Shown in pieces: positions 29,912-38,419 of a stretch of 64,000 nt of DNA. Source of the stretch: Cellulomonas sp. PhB150 (lineage in GTDB: Bacteria > Actinomycetota > Actinomycetes > Actinomycetales > Cellulomonadaceae). The notes beneath the pieces were generated by a model. The model was not told the origin of the DNA and did not search any database. It saw only the letters and a list, made by a program, of their open reading frames with translations. Where the stretch lies: NCBI RefSeq assembly GCF_003755175.1, contig NZ_RKHX01000002.1, positions 496,001-560,000 on the forward strand, given 5' to 3'. The stretch's first letter is position 1, and each line of letters begins with the position of its first letter. The position numbers and the translations under genes were made by a program.

Positions 29912-30694
29912 TCAGTGGGTCAGGATCTTGGACAGGAAGTCGCGTGCCCGCTCGGAGGTGGGCGCGGTGAAGAACGTCTCGGGGTCGGACTCCTCGACGA
30001 TCTGCCCGCCGTCCATGAACACGACGCGGTGCGCGGCCTTGCGCGCGAAGCCCATCTCGTGGGTGACGACGATCATCGTCATGCCCTCGGCGGCGAGCGA
30101 GACCATCACGTCGAGGACCTCGTTGATCATCTCGGGGTCGAGTGCGGAGGTGGGCTCGTCGAACAGCATCACCTGGGGGTCCATCGCCAGAGCTCGAGCG
30201 ATGGCCACGCGCTGCTGCTGCCCGCCGGAGAGCTGCGCGGGGAGCTTGTCCGCCTGGTTGGCGACCCCCACGCGCTCGAGGAGGGCGTTCGCCTTGGCGC
30301 GGGCCGCGGCGCGGCTCAGGCCCTTGACCTTCGTCGGGCCGAGCGTGACGTTCTCCAGCACGGACTTGTGCGCGAACAGGTTGAAGGACTGGAACACCAT
30401 CCCCACGTCGGCCCGGAGCCGGGCCAGCGCGCGACCCTCCTCGGGGAGCTGTGTGCCGTCGATCGAGATGGTGCCGGAGTCGATCGTCTCGAGCCGGTTG
30501 ATGGTCCGGCACAGCGTCGACTTGCCGCTCCCGGACGGTCCGATGACGACGACGACCTCGCCGCGGTGGACCGTGAGGTTGATGTCCTGCAGGACGTGGA
30601 GCGAGCCGAAGTGCTTGTCGACGTGGTCGAGCACGACGAGCGGCTCGCCGATCGGTCGGGACGCGGCGCGGGGCGTCACCTCGGTGTCTGCCAT
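29912..30694 (-). CDS. gluA: Glutamate-type ABC transporter ATP-binding protein GluA
   Basis: A 260-residue ATPase of the polar amino acid transporter group. Walker A is GPSGSGKST, the signature motif [15 protein letters not shown], Walker B VMLFDEP, the D-loop SALDPE and the switch histidine in VVTHEMGFA. It powers import through GluC and GluD. It is the first gene of the operon; on its coding strand TAGCGT (30706 down to 30701) ends six bases before the ATG, so the transcript is probably leaderless. The 71 bp to gluB contain no gene and only short TCAGG-like repeats. Confidence 0.94.
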   Translation of the reverse strand: MADTEVTPRAASRPIGEPLVVLDHVDKHFGSLHVLQDINLTVHRGEVVVVIGPSGSGKSTLCRTINRLETIDSGTISIDGTQLPEEGRALARLRADVGMVFQSFNLFAHKSVLENVTLGPTKVKGLSRAAARAKANALLERVGVANQADKLPAQLSGGQQQRVAIARALAMDPQVMLFDEPTSALDPEMINEVLDVMVSLAAEGMTMIVVTHEMGFARKAAHRVVFMDGGQIVEESDPETFFTAPTSERARDFLSKILTH

Positions 30695-30706
30695 TCGATG
30701 ACGCTA
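30695..30706 (-). promoter_or_regulatory. Leaderless promoter of gluABCD
   Basis: Read on the minus strand, the -10-like TAGCGT is followed by six bases and then the gluA ATG at 30694. The spacing places the transcription start at the start codon. I could not identify a -35 element. The remaining space to miaB (to 30812) includes TACCCT at 30799-30804, a -10 candidate for miaB. Confidence 0.5.
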
Positions 30707-30812
30707 GGGGGGATTGTCCGATCTGGCTACTCGCATCGGTCATCTCGAAGTCACGATCAGGTAAAAATGTGCGGCGTTCCCTGTGATCGTCGGGGTCGTA
30801 CCCTTGTCGGTG

Positions 30813-32363
30813 ATGTCCACGACCCTCGACGCACCCGTCGCACCCGCCCCTCCGACGGAGCCCGCTCGCACGTACCTGGTCAAGACCCTCGGGTGCCAGA
30901 TGAACGTGCACGACTCCGAGCACATGGCCGGCATGCTCGAGCAGGCCGGCTACGTGCCCGCGTCACCGCAGGACGCCGCCGCCGAGGCCGCCGACGTCAT
31001 CGTCATCAACACGTGCGCCGTGCGCGAGAACGCCGCGGACAAGCTGTACGGCAACCTCGGGCGGCTGGCGGGCGCCAAGCGCACGCGGCCGGGCATGCAG
31101 ATCGCCGTGGGCGGCTGCCTGGCGCAGAAGGACCGTGCGGGGATCGTCGAGCGCGCGCCGTGGGTCGACGTGGTGTTCGGCACCCACAACCTCGACGTGC
31201 TGCCCGCGCTCCTGGAGCGCGCACGGCACAACGAGCGCGCCGAGGTGGAGATCGCCGAGTCGCTCCAGGTGTTCCCGAGCACCCTGCCGACGCGGCGGGA
31301 GTCGGTCTACGCCGGCTGGGTCTCGATCAGCGTGGGGTGCAACAACACCTGCACGTTCTGCATCGTGCCGCACCTGCGCGGCAAGGAGCGCGACCGCCGG
31401 CCGGGGGAGATCCTCGCGGAGATCTCCGCGCTGGTGGAGCAGGGCGCGATCGAGGTCACGCTGCTCGGGCAGAACGTCAACTCCTACGGCGTCGAGTTCG
31501 GCGACCGCGCCGCGTTCGCGAAGCTGCTGCGCGCGGCGGGCGCGATCGAGGGCCTGGAGCGCCTGCGCTTCACGTCGCCCCACCCGGCAGCCTTCACCGA
31601 CGACGTCATCGAGGCGATGGCGGCCACGCCCACCGTGATGCCGCAGCTGCACATGCCGCTGCAGTCCGGCTCGGACCGCATCCTGCGCGCCATGCGCCGC
31701 TCCTACCGGGCCGAGAAGTTCCTCGGGATCCTCGACCGCGTGCGCGCGCAGCTGCCCGACGCGGCGATCACGACCGACATCATCGTCGGCTTCCCGGGGG
31801 AGACCGAGGAGGACTTCGCCGAGACGATGCGCGTCGTGGAGGCCTCCCGGTTCGCGTCCGCCTTCACGTTCCAGTACTCGCCGCGCCCGGGCACGCCCGC
31901 CGCCGACCTGCCCGACCAGCTGCCGAAGGCGGTCGTCCAGGAGCGCTACGAGCGGCTGCACGCGCTGCAGCAGCGCATCTCGCTCGAGGAGAACCAGGCC
32001 CAGGTCGGCCGCGTGGTCGAGGTGCTCGTCGCCGAGAGCGAGGGCCGCAAGGACGGCGCGACCGCCCGCCTGACCGGCCGCGCCGCCGACAACCGGCTCG
32101 TGCACTTCGCCGTGCCCGAGGGTGCTGACGCGCCGCGACCGGGTGACCTCGTCCGGGTGCAGGTCACGCATCCCGCGCCGCACCACCTCGTCGCGGACGG
32201 CGCCGTGCCCGTGGTCCGGCGCACGCGCGCCGGCGACGCGTGGGAGAAGCGCCAGTCGGGCGACGGGCACGACCACGGCGGCGCGGGCGACGCGTGCGGC
32301 ACCGGCGGGCCGCCCGGGGTCGTGAGCCTGGGACTGCCCCTGGTGCCGTCGCTGCGTCCCTGA
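30813..32363 (+). CDS. miaB: tRNA-2-methylthio-N6-dimethylallyladenosine synthase MiaB
   Basis: A 516-residue radical-SAM methylthiotransferase that adds the methylthio group to i6A37 of tRNAs made by MiaA. The N-terminal UPF0004 domain carries the three auxiliary-cluster cysteines in TLGCQMN, NTCAVRE and VGGCLAQ; the radical-SAM cluster motif is CNNTCTFC (CxxxCxxC). A TRAM domain follows near residues 385-450. A C-terminal tail rich in Gly, His and Asp ([17 protein letters not shown]) extends past the usual end. The ATG at 30813 is eight bases behind TACCCT; an in-frame GTG at 30810 is possible. It precedes the NYN gene by 27 bp. Confidence 0.97.
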   Translation: MSTTLDAPVAPAPPTEPARTYLVKTLGCQMNVHDSEHMAGMLEQAGYVPASPQDAAAEAADVIVINTCAVRENAADKLYGNLGRLAGAKRTRPGMQIAVGGCLAQKDRAGIVERAPWVDVVFGTHNLDVLPALLERARHNERAEVEIAESLQVFPSTLPTRRESVYAGWVSISVGCNNTCTFCIVPHLRGKERDRRPGEILAEISALVEQGAIEVTLLGQNVNSYGVEFGDRAAFAKLLRAAGAIEGLERLRFTSPHPAAFTDDVIEAMAATPTVMPQLHMPLQSGSDRILRAMRRSYRAEKFLGILDRVRAQLPDAAITTDIIVGFPGETEEDFAETMRVVEASRFASAFTFQYSPRPGTPAADLPDQLPKAVVQERYERLHALQQRISLEENQAQVGRVVEVLVAESEGRKDGATARLTGRAADNRLVHFAVPEGADAPRPGDLVRVQVTHPAPHHLVADGAVPVVRRTRAGDAWEKRQSGDGHDHGGAGDACGTGGPPGVVSLGLPLVPSLRP

Positions 32364-32390
32364 CGTCCCGCGTGGGGCACGATGGGCCCC

Positions 32391-33761
32391 GTGACGAACT
32401 CCAGCACCACCGGCTCCGAGCCCGCCCGTCGACTGCGCAGCGCGCTGTTCGTCGACTTCGACAACGTGTACCTCGGCCTGCTGCGGATCGACCCAGTCGC
32501 CGCCGAGCAGTTCGCGACCGAGCCCGGCCAGTGGCTGGACCGGCTCGAGGCCGGCGTCGACGCGGACGGCCCGTTCCAGCGCCGCTTCCTCGTCCGCCTG
32601 TGCTACCTCAACCCGGCGGCGTTCTCGCAGTTCAGGCCGAACTTCCTGCGCGCGGGCTTCCGCGTGATCGACTGCCCCTCGCTCACCCAGCAGGGCAAGA
32701 GCAGTGCCGACATCTACCTGGTGCTCGACGCGGTCGACGCGATCTCCGGCGTGACGCACTACGACGAGTTCGTCATCGCCTCGGCGGACGCCGACTTCAC
32801 GCCGCTGGCGCTGCGCTGCCGCGCGGCGGACCGGCGCGTCAGCATCATCACGGCCGGCCCGGTCGCGGGCGCCTACCGTGCGGTCGCGGACACGGTGGTC
32901 TCGGCCGACGAGCTCGCCGAGCTGGTCCTGCCCGAGCGGACGACGGCGCCGGTGGGCACGGGAGTAGGCACGGTGGGCACGGCCGGTCAGCCGGAGGTCG
33001 AGGCCGCACCGGAGCCCAAGTCACGCGCCCGAGCCCCCAAGGCCGCGGCGACGGGCACCGCGCCCGCCGAGAAGCCGGCCACGACCGCTCGCAAGGCCAA
33101 GACCCCGAAGGCCGTCGCGCCGCCCGTCTCCAAGGCCCGCGCCGTCGTCGTCCAGCGCGTCACCACCTCGGTCCGCCCGCTGCACGCCTCCACGGTCGCC
33201 CAGCTGGCGCAGAACGCGGACGAGGAGCTCGGCTCGACGAACTGGGCCGGCGCCGGCAGCTTCCTCGCGTGGCTCGCGCGCGACGTCCCCGAGGTCGCGT
33301 CGGCCACCAAGCCGTCGCCCGGCTGGGTCTGGGACCCGGCGCGGTTCGGCGAGGCCGACCTCCCGCAGCCCGGCGGCCAGGTGAACTCCGCGGCGATCTC
33401 CCGCCAGGTCGTCGCCGTCACCGACACGCCCGGACTGACCACCTCGCAGTACGGCACCCTGCTGCGCGCGCTGGCCGACGACCTCGCCAAGGAGCCGTTC
33501 GAGCGCGTCGCCACCTCGCGCCGCGTCCGCGAGGCGTGCCAGGCGGCCGGTGCGCCGGTGGGCCGTGCGTCCGTGAACGTGGTGCTCGGGGGCATCGTCT
33601 TCGCGGGGCTCGACCTGGCGAAGGCGCCGTCCGCGCAGGAGTGCGCCCGGGCGTGGGCGGACAACGTCATCGGCCTGTGCCGGGGTGCACGCATGGAGCT
33701 GTCCGCCACAGACGTCGCCGCGATCCGCTCCTGGGTCGGCGGGGGACTGCTGGACGCCTAG
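32391..33761 (+). CDS. NYN-domain (PIN-like) putative ribonuclease with C-terminal extension
   Basis: A 456-residue protein with an N-terminal NYN domain (residues about 15-180), a PIN-like nuclease fold. The acidic residues expected at the metal site are present: SALFVDFDNVY, QGKSSADIYLVLDAVD and FVIASADADFTPLALRC. An alanine/lysine/proline-rich linker (about 190-255) is followed by a C-terminal region with two copies of a small alpha/beta domain of the LOTUS/OST-HTH kind (TTSVRPLHASTVAQLAQ... and TTSQYGTLLRALADDL...). Together this suggests an RNA-binding ribonuclease; the target is unknown. GTG at 32391 is chosen since CACGAT (32378-32383) lies seven bases before it; an ATG at 32382 falls inside that hexamer. 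Its stop overlaps the convergent YbjN gene's stop. Confidence 0.82.
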   Translation: MTNSSTTGSEPARRLRSALFVDFDNVYLGLLRIDPVAAEQFATEPGQWLDRLEAGVDADGPFQRRFLVRLCYLNPAAFSQFRPNFLRAGFRVIDCPSLTQQGKSSADIYLVLDAVDAISGVTHYDEFVIASADADFTPLALRCRAADRRVSIITAGPVAGAYRAVADTVVSADELAELVLPERTTAPVGTGVGTVGTAGQPEVEAAPEPKSRARAPKAAATGTAPAEKPATTARKAKTPKAVAPPVSKARAVVVQRVTTSVRPLHASTVAQLAQNADEELGSTNWAGAGSFLAWLARDVPEVASATKPSPGWVWDPARFGEADLPQPGGQVNSAAISRQVVAVTDTPGLTTSQYGTLLRALADDLAKEPFERVATSRRVREACQAAGAPVGRASVNVVLGGIVFAGLDLAKAPSAQECARAWADNVIGLCRGARMELSATDVAAIRSWVGGGLLDA

Positions 33762-34282
33762 TTGTCCGGCACGTCCGGCGGCGGAGCGGCCTCGTCGCCG
33801 GGCAGCAGACCCTCGAGCGTGCCGAACATCTGCACGCCCGTGCCCAGGCCGCACGCGAGCACCTGTGCGAGCTGGTGGTCGCTCACGCCGGGCTCGAAGT
33901 CGGCCGACACCTCGCTGTACAGCGCGAGCATGCCCTCCTCCTCGCGCACGTAGGCCTTGGGCCAGATGCGCTCGCGGTTCCAGTCGTTGAGCGCGAGCGA
34001 CACGGCGGCGCGCTGGTCGAGCGGCAGCGAACGGTGCCAGCGGCCGCGGACCTGGACGATCTCGTCGTCCTCGCCGAGCAGCAGGAACCAGAAGCGGTTG
34101 CCGTCCCAGGTGCCCGTGAGGTCGCCGTCGTCGTCGACCACGAACCGGTACTCGTGCTCGAGCAGGTAGTCGCCGATGCGGTCGCGCGTGAGCGGGCGCA
34201 CCGGGTCCTCGTCGTCGGGGGCCGTCTTGGTCGGCTTCGGCAGGCCGCCGAGGACGCGCAGGAGCCAGCCCGGGCCGCTCAC
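33758..34282 (-). CDS. YbjN-domain protein, paralogue 1
   Basis: A 174-residue protein of the YbjN/T3SS-chaperone-like fold. It shares with its two neighbours the block VDDDGDLTGTWDGNRFWFLLLGEDDEIVQVRGRW and the signature LNDWNRERIWPKAYVR. It has no signal peptide or membrane helix after the first 12 residues. YbjN proteins affect motility and stress responses in enterobacteria, but the actinobacterial members have no assigned role. The GTG start overlaps the stop of paralogue 2 as GTGA, so the two are translated together. The tail is acidic and proline-rich. Confidence 0.82.
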   Translation of the reverse strand: MSGPGWLLRVLGGLPKPTKTAPDDEDPVRPLTRDRIGDYLLEHEYRFVVDDDGDLTGTWDGNRFWFLLLGEDDEIVQVRGRWHRSLPLDQRAAVSLALNDWNRERIWPKAYVREEEGMLALYSEVSADFEPGVSDHQLAQVLACGLGTGVQMFGTLEGLLPGDEAAPPPDVPDN

Positions 34283-34869
34283 GGCGCACCCCCCGCGGGG
34301 TCGGGGTAACGATCGTCGAGGGCGTCGAAGAACATGCTGCCGGTGGACAGGCCGCAGAAGAGCATCTGGCTGAGCTGGGCGTCGTTCACGCCGTGCTCGA
34401 GGTCGGTCGCGACCTCCGAGACCACGTGCACGCGGCCGTTGTCCCGCACGCGCACGTAGGCCTTCGGCCAGATCCGGTCCGCGTTCCACTCGTTGCAGAT
34501 GTCGAGGACCTCCTCGAGCCGCTCGATCGCGATCTCGCGGTGCCACTGGCCCCTGACCTGCAGGATCTCGGACTTCTCGCCGAACAGGAAGAAGTAGAAC
34601 AGCCGCCCGCGCCACAGGCCGCCCAGGTCCCCGTCGTTGTCGACGAAGTAGCTGAACTGGTTGTCCGTCATCCACGCCGCGATGCGCGCGGGGGTGACGG
34701 GGGCGGGGTTGTCCAGGGCGGGATCGGCGACGCCCAGCTCACGGGCCAGCAGCTCGGCCACCTTGTCGTGCAGCTCGGCGTCGCTCGCCTCGACGGGAGC
34801 CTCCGGCGGGGTGGGCGTGGGCCGCCCCCGCCGCCACCAGCGACGCGAGCCGTCCGGGTTCGAAGCCAT
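34279..34869 (-). CDS. YbjN-domain protein, paralogue 2
   Basis: A 196-residue YbjN-domain protein with a basic N-terminal leader (SRRWWRRGRPTPTPP) of about 30 residues and then the family fold. It contains VDNDGDLGGLWRGRLFYFFLFGEKSEILQVRGQW and CNEWNADRIWPKAYVR, which align directly with paralogues 1 and 3. It is the first gene of a two-gene operon with paralogue 1 and is divergent from paralogue 3, with about 100 bp between them. Function unknown. The ATG is the only good start. Confidence 0.82.
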   Translation of the reverse strand: MASNPDGSRRWWRRGRPTPTPPEAPVEASDAELHDKVAELLARELGVADPALDNPAPVTPARIAAWMTDNQFSYFVDNDGDLGGLWRGRLFYFFLFGEKSEILQVRGQWHREIAIERLEEVLDICNEWNADRIWPKAYVRVRDNGRVHVVSEVATDLEHGVNDAQLSQMLFCGLSTGSMFFDALDDRYPDPAGGAP

Positions 34870-34976
34870 GCGCAGACCCTACCCGCCGCGTCCGACGTCG
34901 GTCCGGTGGCGGCAAGGATCGGTCACGGTCGTTAGGGTCGGGGGGCACGACGACCACGATCCGAACGGTGACCCAC

Positions 34977-35519
34977 ATGACGAACTTCGACCCCGCCGCG
35001 CTCCCTGCGGCCGCGTTCGAGCCCATCGCAGACGATGCCGGCCCCTCGGCGCTCTCCGCGGTCAGCCGCGACCGCATCAAGGCGCGGCTCGACGCGCGCG
35101 GGTACAACTACGGCGTCGACGACGACGGCGACATCGGTGGTCGCTGGGACGACCACGTCTTCTACTTCCTGCTGCTCGGCAAGGACTCGGAGTACCTGCA
35201 GGTCCGCGGCCGCTGGTCGCGCAGCCTGCCGGCCTCGGAGCTCGGCCAGGCGCTCGTGCTCGCGAACGACTGGAACGCGGGCCGGATCTGGCCCAAGGTC
35301 TACGTCCGCGTGGAGGAGGGCGACCTGCTCGGCATCTACACCGAGCACTCGGTCGACTACGAGCCCGGCCTGACCGACGCGCAGCTCGACCAGCACCTGG
35401 GCTGCGCCATCTCGACGTCGCTCGCGCTCTTCACGAGCCTGGACGAGCGCTTCCCCGAGGTCGCCGCCGCCGCCAAGGCCGAGATCGCCCGGATCGTCGC
35501 CGAGCAGCAGCAGCAGTAG
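34977..35519 (+). CDS. YbjN-domain protein, paralogue 3
   Basis: A 180-residue YbjN-domain protein with VDDDGDIGGRWDDHVFYFLLLGKDSEYLQVRGRW and ANDWNAGRIWPKVYVR, closest in pattern to paralogue 1. It ends in a polyglutamine tail (QQQQ). TAGGGT at 34933-34938 is a probable -10. The ATG at 34977 has a short GGTGA ahead of it; an in-frame GTG at 34968 would add three residues. It is followed after 8 bp by the extradiol-like gene and then miaA-dapF-trx, so it may be the first gene of that five-gene run. Confidence 0.82.
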   Translation: MTNFDPAALPAAAFEPIADDAGPSALSAVSRDRIKARLDARGYNYGVDDDGDIGGRWDDHVFYFLLLGKDSEYLQVRGRWSRSLPASELGQALVLANDWNAGRIWPKVYVRVEEGDLLGIYTEHSVDYEPGLTDAQLDQHLGCAISTSLALFTSLDERFPEVAAAAKAEIARIVAEQQQQ

Positions 35520-35527
35520 CAGGAGGC

Positions 35528-36232
35528 GTGCTGCTCGCCGCGGCCCTCGTGCCGGACACCGCCCTGCTGGTCGCGGGTGCCGGTGGTCTCGGCGACCCCG
35601 GACGCCGGCTCCGGGCCGCGGCGCTCGCGGTCGTCGACGCGGCCGTCTCGGGCGCGGCGGCGGTCGTCGTCGTCGCGCCCGGGCCCGTGACGCGGGAGCT
35701 GGCCGGGCTCGTCGTGGCGTCGCTCGGCGCCGCAGGAGTCCCCGACGACCGGCTCGACTGGCCCGCGCCGGCAGTCGGTGCCGGGGCGCGGTCGCGCGCA
35801 GGCGTCCCGGCGTCGGTCGGCCTGCACCTGCTCGCCCGGGCGGGGTTCACCGGGCCGACGAGGGTCGTCGAGGTGGCCGCCGGCCCGGGCCTCGCGGACC
35901 TCGGCGCGAGACTCGTGCAGGGGGAGCGCACGGCGCTCGTCGTCGTGGGCTCGGCGAGCGGCAGGCACGGCCCGGACGCCCCGCTCGCCGACGACGAGAC
36001 CGCGCCGGCCTACGACGAGGCGCTGCTCGCCGACCTCGCGGGCCCGAGCCCCACGGCGCGCGCACGGCTCGCGGCGCTCACGAGCGACGGCGCCCGGGAG
36101 CTGGCCGTGACCGGCCGGGCGCCGTGGCAGGTCCTGCTGGGGACGGTCGACGCCGGCGTCGTCGGACACCTCGAGCACGCCGAGGTGCTGGCCGGTGCCC
36201 AGCACGCTGCGATCCTCTGGCGGGCGTCGTGA
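35528..36232 (+). CDS. Class III extradiol dioxygenase subunit B-like protein, probably not a dioxygenase
   Basis: A 234-residue protein resembling the LigB/MEMO fold, a group regularly found beside miaA in actinobacteria. The start LLAAALVPDTALLVAG corresponds to the VPHxPLLxPG motif of true enzymes, but the metal-binding histidine is replaced by aspartate, so classical iron-dependent ring cleavage is unlikely. A central glycine-rich strand (TALVVVGSASGRHG) and the C-terminal HLEHAEVLAGAQHAAILW complete the fold. The GTG start is close behind AGGAGG (one base spacing), which is unusual; I found no better start. Its stop overlaps the miaA GTG. Function unknown. Confidence 0.72.
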   Translation: MLLAAALVPDTALLVAGAGGLGDPGRRLRAAALAVVDAAVSGAAAVVVVAPGPVTRELAGLVVASLGAAGVPDDRLDWPAPAVGAGARSRAGVPASVGLHLLARAGFTGPTRVVEVAAGPGLADLGARLVQGERTALVVVGSASGRHGPDAPLADDETAPAYDEALLADLAGPSPTARARLAALTSDGARELAVTGRAPWQVLLGTVDAGVVGHLEHAEVLAGAQHAAILWRAS

Positions 36233-37185
36233 GCCTCGTCGTCGCCGTCGTCGGCCCCACGGCCACCGGCAAGTCCGACCTCGGGATCGCCCTGGCCACC
36301 GCGCTGGGCGGCGAGGTCGTCAACACCGACGCGATGCAGCTGTACCGCGGGATGGACATCGGCACGGCCAAGCTCCGCCCGGACGAGCGTGGCGGCATCG
36401 CGCACCACCTGCTCGACGTCCTGGACCCGCACGAGGACGCCTCCGTCGCCGACTACCAGGCGCTCGCCCGCGCCGAGCTGTCCGCGATCGAGGCCCGGGG
36501 CGCGCGCGCCGTCGCCGTCGGCGGGTCGGGGCTGTACGTCCGGGCGCTGCTCGACGCGATGGAGTTCCCGGGGACGGACGCGGCGGTGCGCGACGCGCTC
36601 GAGGCCCGGGTGGAGGCGGAGGGCTCGCGCGCGCTGCACGCCGAGCTCGAGGCGATCGACCCCGTCGCCGCGGCGGGCATCGGGCCCCGCAACGCCCGCC
36701 GGATCGTGCGCGCGCTGGAGGTCATCGCCCTGACCGGGCGTCCCTACTCGGCGTCACTGCCGCAGCACGTCTACGAGGTGCCGGCGGTGCAGATCGGCCT
36801 CGACCACGAGCGCGCGACGCTCGACGAGCGCATCGAGGCGCGCGTCGCGCGGATGTGGTCGCTCGGGCTGGTCGAGGAGGTCGAGGGTCTCGTCGCCGCC
36901 GGCCTGGGCCGCACGGCGTCGCGCGCGGTCGGGTACGCCGAGGTCGTCGCGATGCTCGACGGCACCCTGACCGCCGACGAGGCCCGGGCGGCGACCGCTG
37001 CCGGCACCCGTCGCCTGGCGCGCAAGCAGATGGGCTGGTTCGGCCGCGACCCGCGCGTGCACTGGCTCGACGCGCAGGACCCGGACCTGGTCGAACGCGC
37101 GCTCGACCTCGTCGCGAGGGCCGACGCCGGGACGCTCGGACCGGCCACCGACGACCCCGCGCCGCGCCGTACGCTGGGCTCATGA
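36229..37185 (+). CDS. miaA: tRNA dimethylallyltransferase MiaA
   Basis: A 318-residue enzyme that transfers a dimethylallyl group to A37 of tRNAs reading UNN codons, the substrate for MiaB encoded 4 kb upstream. The phosphate-binding loop is GPTATGKS (9-16). The segment NTDAMQLYRGMDIGTAK, HLLDV, VAVGGSGLYVRALL and the C-terminal ARKQMGWFGRDPRVHW are all diagnostic. The GTG overlaps the preceding stop as GTGA and the TGA overlaps the dapF ATG, so it sits in a tightly coupled operon. Length is normal. Confidence 0.97.
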   Translation: MSLVVAVVGPTATGKSDLGIALATALGGEVVNTDAMQLYRGMDIGTAKLRPDERGGIAHHLLDVLDPHEDASVADYQALARAELSAIEARGARAVAVGGSGLYVRALLDAMEFPGTDAAVRDALEARVEAEGSRALHAELEAIDPVAAAGIGPRNARRIVRALEVIALTGRPYSASLPQHVYEVPAVQIGLDHERATLDERIEARVARMWSLGLVEEVEGLVAAGLGRTASRAVGYAEVVAMLDGTLTADEARAATAAGTRRLARKQMGWFGRDPRVHWLDAQDPDLVERALDLVARADAGTLGPATDDPAPRRTLGS

Positions 37186-38111
37186 CCTTCGCGAGCCTGC
37201 GTGTGACGAAGGGCCACGGCACCCAGAACGACTTCGTGCTCCTCGACGACCGCGACGGCTCGGTGGACCTGTCCGAGGCGCTGGTGCGCGAGCTGGCCGA
37301 CCGCCGAGCGGGGCTCGGCGCCGACGGCGTCATCCGCGTCGTCGCGACGGACCTGGTCGCCGAGGGGGCCGCGGTGCTGGCCGTCGAGCCCGCCGCGCGG
37401 TGGTTCATGGACTACCGCAACGGCGACGGGTCGATCGCCGAGATGTGCGGCAACGGCGTGCGCGTGTTCGCGGCCTACCTCGAACGGCTCGGGCTGTGGG
37501 ACGGGGTCGAGGAGCTCGCGCTGGGCACCCGGGCCGGCGTGCGCCGCGTGCGCCGCGTCGCCGCGCCGACCGGCGGCGAGGACTGGTACGCCGTGGACAT
37601 GGGGCGCTGGACCGTACCCGGTGGGCCCGCCGTCATCGCCGCGGGGTTCGACGCCGAGGTGCAGGTCGCCGGGCTCGAGGTCGCGCGGCCCGCGCTGAGC
37701 CTCGACGTGGGCAACCCGCACACCGTCCTGGCGCTGCGCGACGACGAGCTGGACGGCGCGGACCTCACGCGCTCGCCGGCCGTCACGCCCGTGCCGCCGG
37801 GCGGGACCAACGTCGAGCTCGTCGTGCCGCTCGGCGAGCAGGACGTCGACGGCGTCGTCGTCGGCCGGCTGCGCATGCGGGTGCACGAGCGTGGCGTGGG
37901 CGAGACGCGCTCGTGCGGCACGGGTGCGGTCGCCGCTGCGATGGCGGTGCGGACGTGGGCCGGCGCGGGCGCGCCCGACGTCTGGTTCGTGGACGTCCCG
38001 GGCGGGACCGTCCGCGTCACCGCGCTGGCCGACGGCCACGCCGAGCTCGCCGGCCCGGCGGTCCTCGTCGCCGACGCCCAGGTCGATCTCGAGGCCCTGG
38101 CGGCGCGATGA
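37182..38111 (+). CDS. dapF: Diaminopimelate epimerase
   Basis: A 309-residue PLP-independent racemase converting LL- to meso-diaminopimelate for lysine and peptidoglycan. The two catalytic cysteines are C89 in EMCGNG and C245 in RSCGTG. Other family marks are KGHGTQNDFVLLDD and DVGNPHTVL. The ATG overlaps the miaA stop (ATGA), and the stop overlaps the thioredoxin start in the same way. Together with dapA at the window start, two lysine/DAP pathway genes are present but not in one operon. Confidence 0.97.
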   Translation: MTFASLRVTKGHGTQNDFVLLDDRDGSVDLSEALVRELADRRAGLGADGVIRVVATDLVAEGAAVLAVEPAARWFMDYRNGDGSIAEMCGNGVRVFAAYLERLGLWDGVEELALGTRAGVRRVRRVAAPTGGEDWYAVDMGRWTVPGGPAVIAAGFDAEVQVAGLEVARPALSLDVGNPHTVLALRDDELDGADLTRSPAVTPVPPGGTNVELVVPLGEQDVDGVVVGRLRMRVHERGVGETRSCGTGAVAAAMAVRTWAGAGAPDVWFVDVPGGTVRVTALADGHAELAGPAVLVADAQVDLEALAAR

Positions 38112-38419
38112 CCCAGCTCGGCGCCCAGGACCTCGGGATCGCCCTCGGTGCGGGCGCGACCGTCGTGCAGTTCTCCAGCACGTTCTGCCAGCCCTGCCGC
38201 ATGACGCGGATCGTCGTGGAGCGCGCCGTGGCGACCGCCGACGACGTCGCGTACGTGGACCTGGACGTGGCCGACCACCTGGAGCTGGGTGAGCGGCTGG
38301 CCATCGACGCGACCCCCACGGTCCTCGTGCTCGACGCCGCGGGCGAGGTGCGGCACCGCGCGAGCGGGGTGCCGACGCTGGCTCAGGTGCGCGCGGTGCT
38401 CGCCTCGGTCGCCGGCTGA
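38108..38419 (+). CDS. Thioredoxin-family protein
   Basis: A 103-residue thioredoxin-fold protein. The redox motif is C27-Q-P-C30 in QFSSTFCQPCRMT, not the usual WCGPC: Trp is replaced by Phe and the XX pair is QP. The cis-proline is in DATPTVLVLD. The protein is cytosolic by composition. It is translated in overlap with dapF (ATGA). The 3' end overlaps the convergent MFS gene by 37 bp, so the last ten codons are read on both strands. A true general thioredoxin role is less likely than a specialised partner because of the altered motif. Confidence 0.85.
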   Translation: MTQLGAQDLGIALGAGATVVQFSSTFCQPCRMTRIVVERAVATADDVAYVDLDVADHLELGERLAIDATPTVLVLDAAGEVRHRASGVPTLAQVRAVLASVAG

